Part shown: positions 25,945 to 34,594 of the stretch, piece by piece
How the letters are laid out: each line of letters opens with the position of its first letter
Numbering within the stretch: the stretch's first letter is position 1
Assembly: GCA_035493895.1 (NCBI GenBank)
Contig: DATJHM010000160.1
Location: 1-64,000, forward strand
Length of the DNA stretch: 64,000 nt
From: DATJHM01 sp035493895
GTDB lineage: Bacteria > Chloroflexota > Ktedonobacteria > Ktedonobacterales > Ktedonobacteraceae
Direction: 5' to 3'
Notes under the pieces: generated by a model
Told to the model about the DNA's origin: nothing
Databases searched by the model: none
Seen by the model: only the letters and a program-made list of their open reading frames with translations
Translations under genes and position numbers: made by a program

Positions 25945-27180
25945 TCACGTGAGAGATTGGAAAACCTCCAGATTTCCATCAGGCAACCAGCGCACCCGAT
26001 TACCCGTTCGATAGAGACGAGATCCCACCTGCCCACTGAAAGGATCGGGAACAAAGCGTTGCGCCGTCTCTGAAGGCAGACCCACGTAACCATAAGCCAG
26101 TCCGGCACCACCAATATAAAGTTCGCCCACGACTTCGGATGGTACCTGCTGTCCCCATGCATCCAGCACATAGATCGAGCTACCAGTCAGTAGACATCCA
26201 GGAGGCAGAGGACAGCCAGTAGCTACCCGCGCCAGCAATATAGCAGGCGAGCATTCCATAGATCCATAGTGCTGGTAGATCTGACATGCTGGCGCTAGCG
26301 CACACAAGCGATCAAGCAACGATCTGTCAAAGAGTTCACCACTCAGCAACAAGTGTTTGCGTGGCAAAAACGAGCCTGAAGCGGCAGAATTGAGCTGTGT
26401 CAGCAGATGAGAGGGCGTACACGTGAGCACGTCGAACGGCTGGCGTCGCAGAGAGCTTGCGAGCAAATAATCAGCATGGAGTGGCTTATCGGGCAACAGA
26501 TGTAGACAGCCACCGGTAAGTAGAGAAAGAAAGAGCATACTATATCCCAGATCGTCAGCCTGTAGCGAAAATAGAGCAAACTGCCAACCAGGCTCAGGAT
26601 TGAGGTGAGCAAACAGGGCGAGACAGCCTGTGAGCAAGCTATACTGGCTGATCTGCACGCCCAGGAGTGCGCCGGATAGAGTGGAACGATAGAGCATACA
26701 GGTTATTTGTTCATCTTCATAGGGTGCAGCAGGGAAACTACTTGACTCGCCCATCCAGAGAAATTGATCTTGATCCAGAGAGAGAACATCCCCACGGTAA
26801 GTCGAGAGCCGTTTCCCAAATTTCTGCTGCGTCAGGAGGAGCGATGCCCCACAATGCTCAAGCTGCGCAAGTACATGTGAAACGGGGGCCACTGTTTCCA
26901 GAGGCACATAACATCCGCCCACTTTCAGAATTGCAAGCAACGCAATGAGTATATCAACCGAGGGAGCAAGATAGACGGCAACACACGTTCCAGCGCCTAC
27001 CCCGCGACGTTGTAGTGCCCAGGCAAGGAGATTCGCTTGCCGCTCCAATTGAGCATAGGTCAGACGTTGCTCTCCACAGACTACGGCTGGCATACCAGGT
27101 GTGTATACAGCCTGTTGAGCAACCAAATGGTGGACCCCAAGAGGGGTGAGGCGTAAAGCATGTAATACATTCTGGTGCAT
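25945..27180 (-). CDS. Truncated NRPS-type adenylation domain
   Basis: The 411-residue protein aligns by eye with nonribosomal peptide synthetase adenylation domains: LTYAQLERQANLLAWAL, VAVYLAPSVDILIALLAILKVGGCYVPLE, IYQHYGSMECS, VGELYIGGAGLAYGYVGLP and YRTGNRVRWLPDGNLEVF. It stops just after the last motif, so the C-terminal subdomain with the catalytic Lys is absent. The ATP-phosphate loop, usually SGSTGxPKG, reads YRSTLSGALLGV. No thiolation or condensation domain is nearby. AGAAGG precedes the ATG. It may be a decaying fragment or a non-catalytic derivative; the open frame over 1.2 kb argues for recent loss or retained use. Confidence 0.8.
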   Translation of the reverse strand: MHQNVLHALRLTPLGVHHLVAQQAVYTPGMPAVVCGEQRLTYAQLERQANLLAWALQRRGVGAGTCVAVYLAPSVDILIALLAILKVGGCYVPLETVAPVSHVLAQLEHCGASLLLTQQKFGKRLSTYRGDVLSLDQDQFLWMGESSSFPAAPYEDEQITCMLYRSTLSGALLGVQISQYSLLTGCLALFAHLNPEPGWQFALFSLQADDLGYSMLFLSLLTGGCLHLLPDKPLHADYLLASSLRRQPFDVLTCTPSHLLTQLNSAASGSFLPRKHLLLSGELFDRSLLDRLCALAPACQIYQHYGSMECSPAILLARVATGCPLPPGCLLTGSSIYVLDAWGQQVPSEVVGELYIGGAGLAYGYVGLPSETAQRFVPDPFSGQVGSRLYRTGNRVRWLPDGNLEVFQSLT

Positions 27181-27303
27181 AGATGATACCTTCTTTTAAC
27201 GACATTACATATCAGGCAGACTGTTTTGTTAATATATTACATGCAACACCAAATATTATGGTAACTTTCTCCATATTACATCTGCACATTGGCAAAGGAT
27301 AAG

Positions 27304-27326
27304 CCAGGCAATTCGAGAGCCTGGCG
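27304..27326 (-). terminator. Terminator of the DUF4870 gene
   Basis: GCCAGGC at 27304-27310 pairs perfectly with GCCTGGC at 27320-27326. On the minus strand it begins about 10 bases after the stop codon of the membrane protein gene. Confidence 0.65.
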
Positions 27327-27336
27327 AAAGCAATTA

Positions 27337-27894
27337 CTATTTCGGAGACAGGCTATTATTCACATAGCGTTCAGCAATCTCACCGACAAAGGGCAACTTC
27401 ACATAACGTCCATGTAATGCCCCGATCAGGCCAACGAACCAGGCGACAACAGCAACCACATTCATCACCACAAAAGCAAAGATGGCAAAACCGGCCACAA
27501 AAGAGATCGGACTCGACATCAGCGAGATAAACACCACATACAGCACATTCACAGCCCCAAAGAAGAGCAGCGACTGCATAGCATGGAAACGGATGAAACG
27601 ATCTTTTTTTTCAAAGAGGAGAAACAGAAAGCCGGACAACCAGAGGCCAACGTAGCAAAGGACAGCGGGCAAAGCCCCCTGCATACTCCCCGCTAGCGTA
27701 TTTGAGGGCTGACTTGAAAGTGGCGTTTGATAGGCAGCATAGGGATCGCTTGCGAGTGGTTCGGGCGAATATGGAGGTTGCGGACGCTCATACTCGGAGT
27801 ACGGGGAATCCGTGCCGGGAGTAGAAGATGACTGGTAGCCAATATAGTCGTGAAATGCTTGATTCTGTTGAGAATGTTGTTCCATATTTTGCAT
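27337..27894 (-). CDS. DUF4870-type membrane protein
   Basis: The 185-residue protein has a Pro/Ser/Tyr/Gln-rich soluble N-terminus of about 75 residues and then three to four membrane helices. The membrane part carries the family signature FEKKDRFIRFHAMQSLLFF, typical of DUF4870/TIC20-like proteins, whose function is not established. The ATG at 27894 has GAAGGA upstream; a second ATG nine bases on is also possible. It is divergent from the histidine kinase gene. Confidence 0.85.
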   Translation of the reverse strand: MQNMEQHSQQNQAFHDYIGYQSSSTPGTDSPYSEYERPQPPYSPEPLASDPYAAYQTPLSSQPSNTLAGSMQGALPAVLCYVGLWLSGFLFLLFEKKDRFIRFHAMQSLLFFGAVNVLYVVFISLMSSPISFVAGFAIFAFVVMNVVAVVAWFVGLIGALHGRYVKLPFVGEIAERYVNNSLSPK

Positions 27895-28052
27895 GCTTCA
27901 TTCATCCTTCTCTGTGAAAAATCACCTTGTTTAGAAAGAAGTATAGAGAAGAAAGGTGAAAGAAATATGGCCGAATTGTCACAAAAATGTGAACAAAACG
28001 ACCACATTGCATGGACAACATGAGCAGATGCGAAAAAGCAGTACGCGACTAA

Positions 28053-28090
28053 ATTGACTATTGTCAATAAAGCAGCATCTATGTTAAAAT
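28053..28090 (+). promoter_or_regulatory. Promoter with overlapping dyad before the histidine kinase
   Basis: TTGTCA at 28061-28066 and TAAAAT at 28085-28090 are separated by 18 bases. The -35 box lies in a perfect dyad ATTGAC-TATT-GTCAAT at 28053-28068, which a regulator could occupy. The kinase start is about 150 bases downstream. The gap 27895-28239 holds no gene. Confidence 0.45.
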
Positions 28091-28239
28091 TGCCACGATC
28101 TCTAAACCCAAAATACCAATTTTGCCGCTACGTACAACCCATCCCTACAACTCATGCGTATCATTAAAAACATAACGTCAGAGCCTGGATAGGCACACCT
28201 TCTGTTTGTAGCTCGGTCAAACAAAGGAAAGAAAAAGTT

Positions 28240-29445
28240 ATGCGTACATTGAATAATCTGCCGAAAATCCTGCTTGAACTTCCCTACGAAGTACGCATTG
28301 GTTTAACAGGGCTATGTGCATTATTGACCATAATTCTCTACGTTATCTTATCCACATCAGCAATGAGCGTGGGCAATCTCAGCGTATTTGCCATACCGAT
28401 TGCGATGGCGGCCTGGATTTTTAAGCGTTATGGAGTCCTGAGTTGCCTGGGAAGTTTCGTTCTCGTTATCATCATCTACCATGCATTTACCGCGAGAGGA
28501 TTCACAGGACAATTTGACTCAGTGATGTCGTTAGGAGTCGGGCTGGGAGCACTGCTCATCGTCGGACTATTGATTAGCTCGTTGCGAGACGTCATCGACC
28601 TATCCGAAGATGCCCATATGCAGATCGCACTTATTTACGAGAAACAGCAGCAGCTCAACGAAATCAAGGATCAATTTATCTTGAACGTTAACCATGAGTT
28701 GCGCACCCCCCTGACAGCAGTCTATGGTTACCTGGAATTGCTACGTAATTACAACGGGCAGATTGACGCAGAGATGCAGGCGAAATTTGTGGAAAACGCG
28801 ATGCATAGTTGTGAAGAATTGCAGCTCTTAACAAATAACATTCTGGATACCATCCAGGTAGCGAATGAGCGCAACCATCTCAAACTCGAGGAATTGTACG
28901 TTGCCGATATCGTCTATGAAGTCATTACCAGCTTAGACCCGAGACGCCTGCAAGAGCATCCCGTCGAGATAGACATTCCCGAGCATCTGGTTATATTTGC
29001 GCAAGATCAATATGTACGGCAAATTTTGCGCAACCTGCTTTCCAATGCATTTAAATATGCCCCGGTAGAAACACCAATCAACATACGAGCATACCTCTAT
29101 GGAAAAACCGTGCAGAAAACACATCCAGCGCCAGAAGTGTGTATCAGCGTGCAGGATTGTGGACCTGGTATTCCGCCTGAAGAGATTCCACGCCTTTTCG
29201 GGCAATTTGTGCGCCTCGAGCGAGACCTATCGGGCAAAGTGCGCGGTACGGGTCTGGGCCTCTACGTAAGCAAGCAGCTTGTTGAAGCCATGAACGGATC
29301 GATCTGGGTCGAGAGTACAGGAGTGGTAGGTGAGGGAAGTTGTTTTAACTTTACGCTCCCCTGCGTGACACGCGTCAAAGTGTCGCCGAAGCTGCAAGAG
29401 CGATTGATACCAATCGAGAACGTCCATATTGTGCAGCATATATAA
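28240..29445 (+). CDS. Membrane sensor histidine kinase
   Basis: The 401-residue protein has about four membrane helices in residues 15-125, a short connecting helix, then the kinase core. The phosphoacceptor is His152 in LNVNHELRTPLTAVYGY. The ATPase domain has NLLSNAFKYAP, VQDCGPGIPPEEI and GTGLGLYVSK. There is no large extracellular domain, so the signal is probably membrane-derived or internal. AAGGAAAG precedes the ATG. No response regulator gene is adjacent, making it an orphan kinase. It follows its own promoter and is divergent from the DUF4870 gene. Confidence 0.93.
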   Translation: MRTLNNLPKILLELPYEVRIGLTGLCALLTIILYVILSTSAMSVGNLSVFAIPIAMAAWIFKRYGVLSCLGSFVLVIIIYHAFTARGFTGQFDSVMSLGVGLGALLIVGLLISSLRDVIDLSEDAHMQIALIYEKQQQLNEIKDQFILNVNHELRTPLTAVYGYLELLRNYNGQIDAEMQAKFVENAMHSCEELQLLTNNILDTIQVANERNHLKLEELYVADIVYEVITSLDPRRLQEHPVEIDIPEHLVIFAQDQYVRQILRNLLSNAFKYAPVETPINIRAYLYGKTVQKTHPAPEVCISVQDCGPGIPPEEIPRLFGQFVRLERDLSGKVRGTGLGLYVSKQLVEAMNGSIWVESTGVVGEGSCFNFTLPCVTRVKVSPKLQERLIPIENVHIVQHI

Positions 29446-29554
29446 TGCTCTGCGAACCGCTTTTCGGGGGATGATGGAGGATGGGAATTCGCGGATTGGC
29501 ATCAAGCGCAATCAATACACATCAGCCGAAGGCCGATAGGGGAACGAACCCAGG

Positions 29555-29792
29555 CCCAGTAGAGGCACGGTGGAGTGAGAACGGAACTGTGCCTGAGAAC
29601 TCGCGCGATTCCGCTGGCTCCGCAGGAGGAGAGACGCGCGAGCAAGAGGTGCCTTCGCCGCAATCTCCGTGGTCGAAAAAACAGGCGCCTGAACTTACCT
29701 TCGCCTCCCTTGCCGTCATCGTCTGTATAGCCTGAAACATCGTGCGAGTTCTCAGGCACAGTTCCGTTCCACTTCACCGTGCCACTACTGGG
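29555..29792. mobile_element. 238-bp element with about 50-bp inverted ends
   Basis: Positions 29555-29604 and 29744-29792 are reverse complements over about 50 bases with only two or three differences, one of them an indel. The inner ends both read into GCGAGTTCTCAGGCAC-type sequence. The 139-base centre is GC-rich and non-coding. It resembles a MITE or long-stem repeat and differs in sequence from the element at 23986. No target duplication is visible. The rest of the gap 29446-30018 is AT-rich near 29870-30000, the likely promoter of the RND gene. Confidence 0.7.
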
Positions 29793-30018
29793 GCTATGTA
29801 GCATCACTGAATGCGTACGGGCATTTTAAATGCGCCATCTGGCAAGTATTTCCCCTTGATTATATTCCTGCTCCTTATAATGTAATTATACTCTGTATGC
29901 CAAACTGAACATCAGCGGCAAAGTTAAAGAAAATTTCCTATTTTCTGAATAAAGTCCGTATTAGTAATATTGGGTGGAAGTGTATATCCTGATTTTTCTC
30001 AGGATAGAGGAGAAAAAA

Positions 30019-33000
30019 ATGTCCTTTCTCTGTAAAATGAGCCTGGCAAACAGAAGCATCGTAGCCCTGATCACGATAGCCATTCTGGCATTCGGCGCAT
30101 TTGTGATACCTTCGTTAAAAGAGGAGCTGCTTCCGGAGCTCACCTATCCCGCGATCTCGATCATCACGGGCTATCCAGGAGCCTCGCCGGAGCAGATCGA
30201 ACAATCGATCACCACGCCCCTGGAGCAGAACTTGCAGGGAGTTCCGGGATTGCAGCAGATTACCTCTTCATCGGATCAAGGGCTATCCATCATCATCATG
30301 ACCTATAACTATGGCACTGATCTTAATCAGGCACAACAGACATTAGCCCAACGCATCAACACGGCCCAACATAGCCTTCCGGGAGGCACAGCGCCACAAA
30401 TACAATCCTATAATATTGCAGATCAGCCTATTATTCGTCTGGCCGTCACTTCAGCAGATAGTGAAGAAAACCTGGCCGTTAACCTTCAGCAGGAAGTTGT
30501 ACCTGTTCTCCAGGGACTGCCGGGAGTAGGGAACGTCAACGTATCGGGAATACGAAACCAGATCGTGAGCATAGTGCTCGACCCGACAAAGCTCCAGGCA
30601 AATGGTATCAGCGTGAGCCAGATACAGAGCGCCCTGCAAGCAAACAATATCTCCTTACCAGTTGGAGAAGTCACCGCAGGAACGAAAACCTCAACAATCC
30701 GCGTGGACAATACCTTAAATTCGCTTCAGAGCATCAAAGACATCGTCGTAGGAGAACGCGCCACCACACCTACGCAAGTAACGGCAACAGGCGCAGCAGG
30801 ACAGGTCATACCAGGGCAGGCAGGCTATGGAGGAGCCCAGGCAATCCTCGATCCAACACAGCTACCAACAACACAATTTGTCAAACTTTCGGATGTGGCG
30901 AAGATCCAGCAGATACTCGCACCCTCAACGACATTAACCCGCACCAATGGGAAACCGAGCCTGGGGATTGCCATCACCAAAACAAACGACGCCAACACCG
31001 TCTCGCTCTCGCTCGCAGTCAAAGCGCAAATTCCAGAGTTAGAGCGAAAACTTGGTTCACAGGCCCAGATCACCATCATCTCCGATCAGGCACCCTATAT
31101 TCAAAGCGCGATAGAAAGCCTCTCGCGTGAAGGCATGCTGGGAGCCGGTTTCGCCATTCTCGTCATCCTCGCATTTCTCTTCTCGTTGCGCTCCACCTTA
31201 GTGACCGCTATATCTATCCCGCTCTCTATTGTTATAGCGCTTATAGCCCTATGGGCGAGTGACCTTTCCTTAAACATCCTCACACTGGGAGGACTGACCA
31301 TAGCAGTTGGTCGGGTCGTCGACGATTCGATCGTCGTGCTGGAGAACATTTACCGCCATCTGCATAGTGGAGAAGAGAAGTTGGCGGCAGTGCTCAACGG
31401 AGTGCGTGAAGTAGCAGGGGCAGTCACCGCATCGACCATAACCACCGTAGCCGTGTTCTTACCAATTGCATTTACCACAGGGATCGTCGGAGAATTTTTC
31501 CGCCCATTCTCATTTACCGTCACCATCGCCCTGTTAGCCTCCCTGTTTGTCTCGCTCACCATTATCCCCGTGCTCGCCTACTGGTTTCTCTACGTATCCA
31601 GCGACATCAGCTTTGGCTATGAGAAAAAGAGTATGCTCGAAGAGCGCTACGTCCCGATAGTAAAATGGGCCATTCAACATCGGGTAATCACCTTGCTTTG
31701 TGCTGTATTCATCCTGGCAGGCTCACTCGCACTCTATCCACTTTTACCGACGAACCTGTTCAGTAGTTCATCACAAAACACCTTCAGCTTCAACCAGCAG
31801 ATGGCACCTGGCACCAGTCTGGCCCAGGCAAATAAAGCGGCAAGCAAAGTCGAGAAAGTCCTGAACAGCATTCCTGAAATCAAAGAGTACCAGGTCACCA
31901 TAGGCGCATCAGCAGGCTCAGCGAATGGAGACAGCGGCATCAATGGAGCGGGATTTGCCATCACCACCGATCCCGATGCCGATCAACTCGCAGTGCAGCA
32001 AGACGTGCGCAACCGTCTGCATAACCTGAGCGATATCGGGAGCATCACATTTGCCAGCAGCGCACAGGGAACCAATTCGACACTGACCGTAAATGTCCAG
32101 GCGGCAGACCCGGCAGCCTTGAAGACGGCGGCACAGCAGGTTTTCCAGGTAGTTTCAGACACGCCAGATACAAACGACGTGACCAGTAATCTCGCAGATG
32201 CCGCACAACTAATTGACGTGCGTGTCAATTCTGAGAAAGCGTTGGCCGTAGGGCTCACAGCGGCCCAGGTCAGCCAGACCCTGCGCATGATCTACACAGG
32301 CACAACAGTGACACAGGTCACACTGAACGGGAGACAGCAAGACGTCGATATGACCATGAACATCCAGGCTGCAACCATCCAGAAGATCCAGGACATCCAG
32401 CTTCCGGGCGCACAGGGAAGGGTGCGCCTGGGTGATATCGCGACCGTAAAGAGCGTGACGGGTCCGACCCAGATCACCCATATCGCCACTAATCGTTCGG
32501 CAAGCATCAATGCGCAGGTAGCAGGTGAAAATGTTGGTGCCGTCAGTAGTGATGTTCAGAAGCGTCTGGATGCGCTCAAGCTGCCAAATGGTGCATCAGT
32601 CTCGATGGGAGGGATCACCGTTGAACAGAATGACGCATTTCGGAGTCTGGGCATGGCATTGGCAGCGGCTATATTGCTGGTTTACCTCGTCATGGTAGCG
32701 ACATTCCGTAGCCTGCTCCAGCCCATTATCCTGCTGATCTCCATTCCATTTGCAGGGACAGGATCAATCGTTTTGCTGCTTGCCACCCACACCGCGTTAG
32801 GAGCGCCAGCGCTGATCGGGCTCCTCATGCTTATTGGGATCGTCGTAACGAACGCGATTGTCTTGCTCGACCTGATTGACCAGTACCGGCGACGTGGTTT
32901 AGATGCACGAAATGCCGTAGTAGAAGGAGGTAGACGCCGTCTGCGCCCGATTCTCATGACAGCAATTGCGACTATTCTGGCGCTCACCCCCATGGCATTG

Positions 33001-33225
33001 GGATTGAACGGATCGAGTGGATTCATCTCCGGTCCGCTGGCAATTGTCGTGATCGGGGGACTCAGCACCTCGACCGTACTGACCCTGTTGCTGGTGCCAA
33101 CGCTCTATGTGGCGATAGAGGATATTCGAGGACGATTTCATCCTACCCCACCAAAGAGAATGGGTGAGCGTCCACATCAGCAACATGAAATGTCCAGAGC
33201 GAAAGAGGAACAGCAGTTTGTGTAG
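30019..33225 (+). CDS. RND-family efflux transporter permease (AcrB/SwrC-like)
   Basis: The 1068-residue protein is a complete HAE1-type RND transporter that exports drugs, lipopeptides or other hydrophobic compounds using the proton gradient. It has an N-terminal helix, two large extracellular loops (about 35-330 and 560-840) and twelve membrane helices in all. Signatures include PAISIITGYPGASPEQIE, IAVGRVVDDSIVVLENIYRH with the proton-relay acidic pair in helix 4, and the late GIVVTNAIVLLDLID. AGAGGAG precedes the ATG at 30019; an upstream GTG is less likely. No membrane-fusion protein or outer-membrane channel gene is next to it, as in SwrC of Bacillus, which has about the same length. Confidence 0.95.
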   Translation: MSFLCKMSLANRSIVALITIAILAFGAFVIPSLKEELLPELTYPAISIITGYPGASPEQIEQSITTPLEQNLQGVPGLQQITSSSDQGLSIIIMTYNYGTDLNQAQQTLAQRINTAQHSLPGGTAPQIQSYNIADQPIIRLAVTSADSEENLAVNLQQEVVPVLQGLPGVGNVNVSGIRNQIVSIVLDPTKLQANGISVSQIQSALQANNISLPVGEVTAGTKTSTIRVDNTLNSLQSIKDIVVGERATTPTQVTATGAAGQVIPGQAGYGGAQAILDPTQLPTTQFVKLSDVAKIQQILAPSTTLTRTNGKPSLGIAITKTNDANTVSLSLAVKAQIPELERKLGSQAQITIISDQAPYIQSAIESLSREGMLGAGFAILVILAFLFSLRSTLVTAISIPLSIVIALIALWASDLSLNILTLGGLTIAVGRVVDDSIVVLENIYRHLHSGEEKLAAVLNGVREVAGAVTASTITTVAVFLPIAFTTGIVGEFFRPFSFTVTIALLASLFVSLTIIPVLAYWFLYVSSDISFGYEKKSMLEERYVPIVKWAIQHRVITLLCAVFILAGSLALYPLLPTNLFSSSSQNTFSFNQQMAPGTSLAQANKAASKVEKVLNSIPEIKEYQVTIGASAGSANGDSGINGAGFAITTDPDADQLAVQQDVRNRLHNLSDIGSITFASSAQGTNSTLTVNVQAADPAALKTAAQQVFQVVSDTPDTNDVTSNLADAAQLIDVRVNSEKALAVGLTAAQVSQTLRMIYTGTTVTQVTLNGRQQDVDMTMNIQAATIQKIQDIQLPGAQGRVRLGDIATVKSVTGPTQITHIATNRSASINAQVAGENVGAVSSDVQKRLDALKLPNGASVSMGGITVEQNDAFRSLGMALAAAILLVYLVMVATFRSLLQPIILLISIPFAGTGSIVLLLATHTALGAPALIGLLMLIGIVVTNAIVLLDLIDQYRRRGLDARNAVVEGGRRRLRPILMTAIATILALTPMALGLNGSSGFISGPLAIVVIGGLSTSTVLTLLLVPTLYVAIEDIRGRFHPTPPKRMGERPHQQHEMSRAKEEQQFV

Positions 33226-33235
33226 AAGAATGGTT

Positions 33236-33259
33236 GGGGCAGAGATTCTTCTCTGCCCC
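33236..33259. terminator. Bidirectional terminator between RND pump and methyltransferase
   Basis: GGGGCAGAGA at 33236-33245 pairs perfectly with TCTCTGCCCC at 33250-33259 around the loop TTCT. It lies 10 bases after the RND stop codon and just before the convergent methyltransferase stop codon. Confidence 0.8.
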
Positions 33260-33266
33260 CCGACCG

Positions 33267-34115
33267 CTAGATTTCTTTTATCGCCAGATACGTATCAAAC
33301 GTCCAGCCACCTTGAAATTGTTCGGAGAGGAAATCCTGAATCATCTGTTCGTAGAGATCGTGTAAAGTAGAAGGAGAAGCCGCCCGCGAAAAAAGCAGAT
33401 TGCAATGTACAAAGTTGAGCACATCCCAGATATGCATACAAGCGTGCTTGTGCAGCCTGGTATTACTAGAAATATCGATGGTCGTCTGCGCCTGACGGAC
33501 AGGCTGAAAGCCAGCCGAACTGAGCAATTGAGCCATGCGCGGAGTAACATCAGCAGTCATCCCATCGTTTTCAGCGAGGCAAACCAGCCGGGAGCACCAA
33601 TCAGTAAAAGCGGAGCTATTCGTAACAGGGGGGCGCATCTCCATCCACATCACCAGACCACCGGGACGGCAAAGCTCCCACCAGCCAGCGGTAATGCGTT
33701 TCCAGCCATCCTGACGTACCAGAGGGGCAAGAAAGCGGATATGTAGCAGATCATAGTATTGATCTGGAGGGGAGAGAGCATCGAAACGGCCAACCTGGAA
33801 CGTGGCATTGGCGATGCCCTGAGCAGAGGCTTGAGCCTGAGCAAAAGCGATTCTGCGCGGGTCTGGATCTATCCCCACGACCTCCATCAAAGGATTCTGG
33901 TAAGCGATATCACAGGCCCAATCGCCACTACAGCAAGGAACATTCAGCACATGCCACATATTCTCCAGAGAGAGAGGCACAGGCAGCAGCCCATCAGCAT
34001 ACGTAACAAGAAACTGGTGGAGATAGCCCGAAAGATAGTGGCGTATCGTACTCTGCAACGACGCGTACAATAGAGGATCCGACAGTATCCCTTCACTATA
34101 TGACGCCTTATTCAT
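33267..34115 (-). CDS. Class I SAM-dependent methyltransferase-like protein
   Basis: The 282-residue protein has the layout of a class I methyltransferase: motif I region at residues 57-66, VVGIDPDPRRIAFAQAQA after strand 2, FDALSPPDQYYDLLHIRFL and WWELCRPGGLVMWMEM after strand 5. Motif I, usually DxxCGxGxW, reads LNVPCCSGDW, with Asn and Cys at key positions, so SAM binding may be weakened or altered. It resembles the methyltransferase encoded at 36189-37058 in length and motifs. GGAGG lies ten bases before the ATG. It follows the 72-residue gene by 15 bases, forming an operon. Confidence 0.82.
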   Translation of the reverse strand: MNKASYSEGILSDPLLYASLQSTIRHYLSGYLHQFLVTYADGLLPVPLSLENMWHVLNVPCCSGDWACDIAYQNPLMEVVGIDPDPRRIAFAQAQASAQGIANATFQVGRFDALSPPDQYYDLLHIRFLAPLVRQDGWKRITAGWWELCRPGGLVMWMEMRPPVTNSSAFTDWCSRLVCLAENDGMTADVTPRMAQLLSSAGFQPVRQAQTTIDISSNTRLHKHACMHIWDVLNFVHCNLLFSRAASPSTLHDLYEQMIQDFLSEQFQGGWTFDTYLAIKEI

Positions 34116-34130
34116 AACACAACATCCTCC

Positions 34131-34349
34131 CTATCCAAGTATCTTCGTCTGCGCCTCAAATACAATGTTGATTGCTTCCTGATCACCGACAAGCTCAACC
34201 AGGAGAGTATGATACTCAGCAATACGGTTCAGGCGTGCGGAAATGAATATATGGCGAGCAACGATAGCATAATCAGTGGGCCATCGCCTCGCCGCTTCAT
34301 ATTCCAGCTCGATTTGTTTTCTAATCAATGCAACTTCACTCACAGCCAT
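34131..34349 (-). CDS. Small helical protein of 72 residues
   Basis: The protein is charged and helical, beginning MAVSEVALIRKQIELEYEA and continuing RHIFISARLNRIAEYHTLL. There is no membrane segment. I recall similar small proteins recurring next to methyltransferases and regulators in Ktedonobacteria, but I know no function for them. A purine-rich GAGAAGGGGG lies upstream of the ATG. Its stop is 15 bases before the methyltransferase start, so the two are probably translated from one mRNA. It could be a small partner or regulator of the methyltransferase. Confidence 0.75.
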   Translation of the reverse strand: MAVSEVALIRKQIELEYEAARRWPTDYAIVARHIFISARLNRIAEYHTLLVELVGDQEAINIVFEAQTKILG

Positions 34350-34514
34350 AACCTTGCCCCCTTCTCACTCACATCATACGTCTACCAGGACACCTCGTAT
34401 ACCATACCGTAACAAATCTTTTTACTATATTGAAGGAAGTAAAACTTTTCCCAAAGTATTACCTCCGGTTAAGGAAATACATCGACACACTTATTGCTAT
34501 TTGCAGACACAAAA

Positions 34515-34566
34515 GAAACAGGCAACAACGTACCCTTCTCAGTAATTGTACATTGCTGCCTGTTTC
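34515..34566 (-). terminator. Long hairpin after the XRE regulator gene
   Basis: Arms at 34515-34533 and 34548-34566 are complementary over 19 bases with two mismatches. The outer ten bases GAAACAGGCA/TGCCTGTTTC match perfectly. On the minus strand it lies about 28 bases after the regulator stop codon. Confidence 0.7.
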
Positions 34567-34594
34567 CTTGCTTTTGCCGCGAGCAAGTGAGGTT

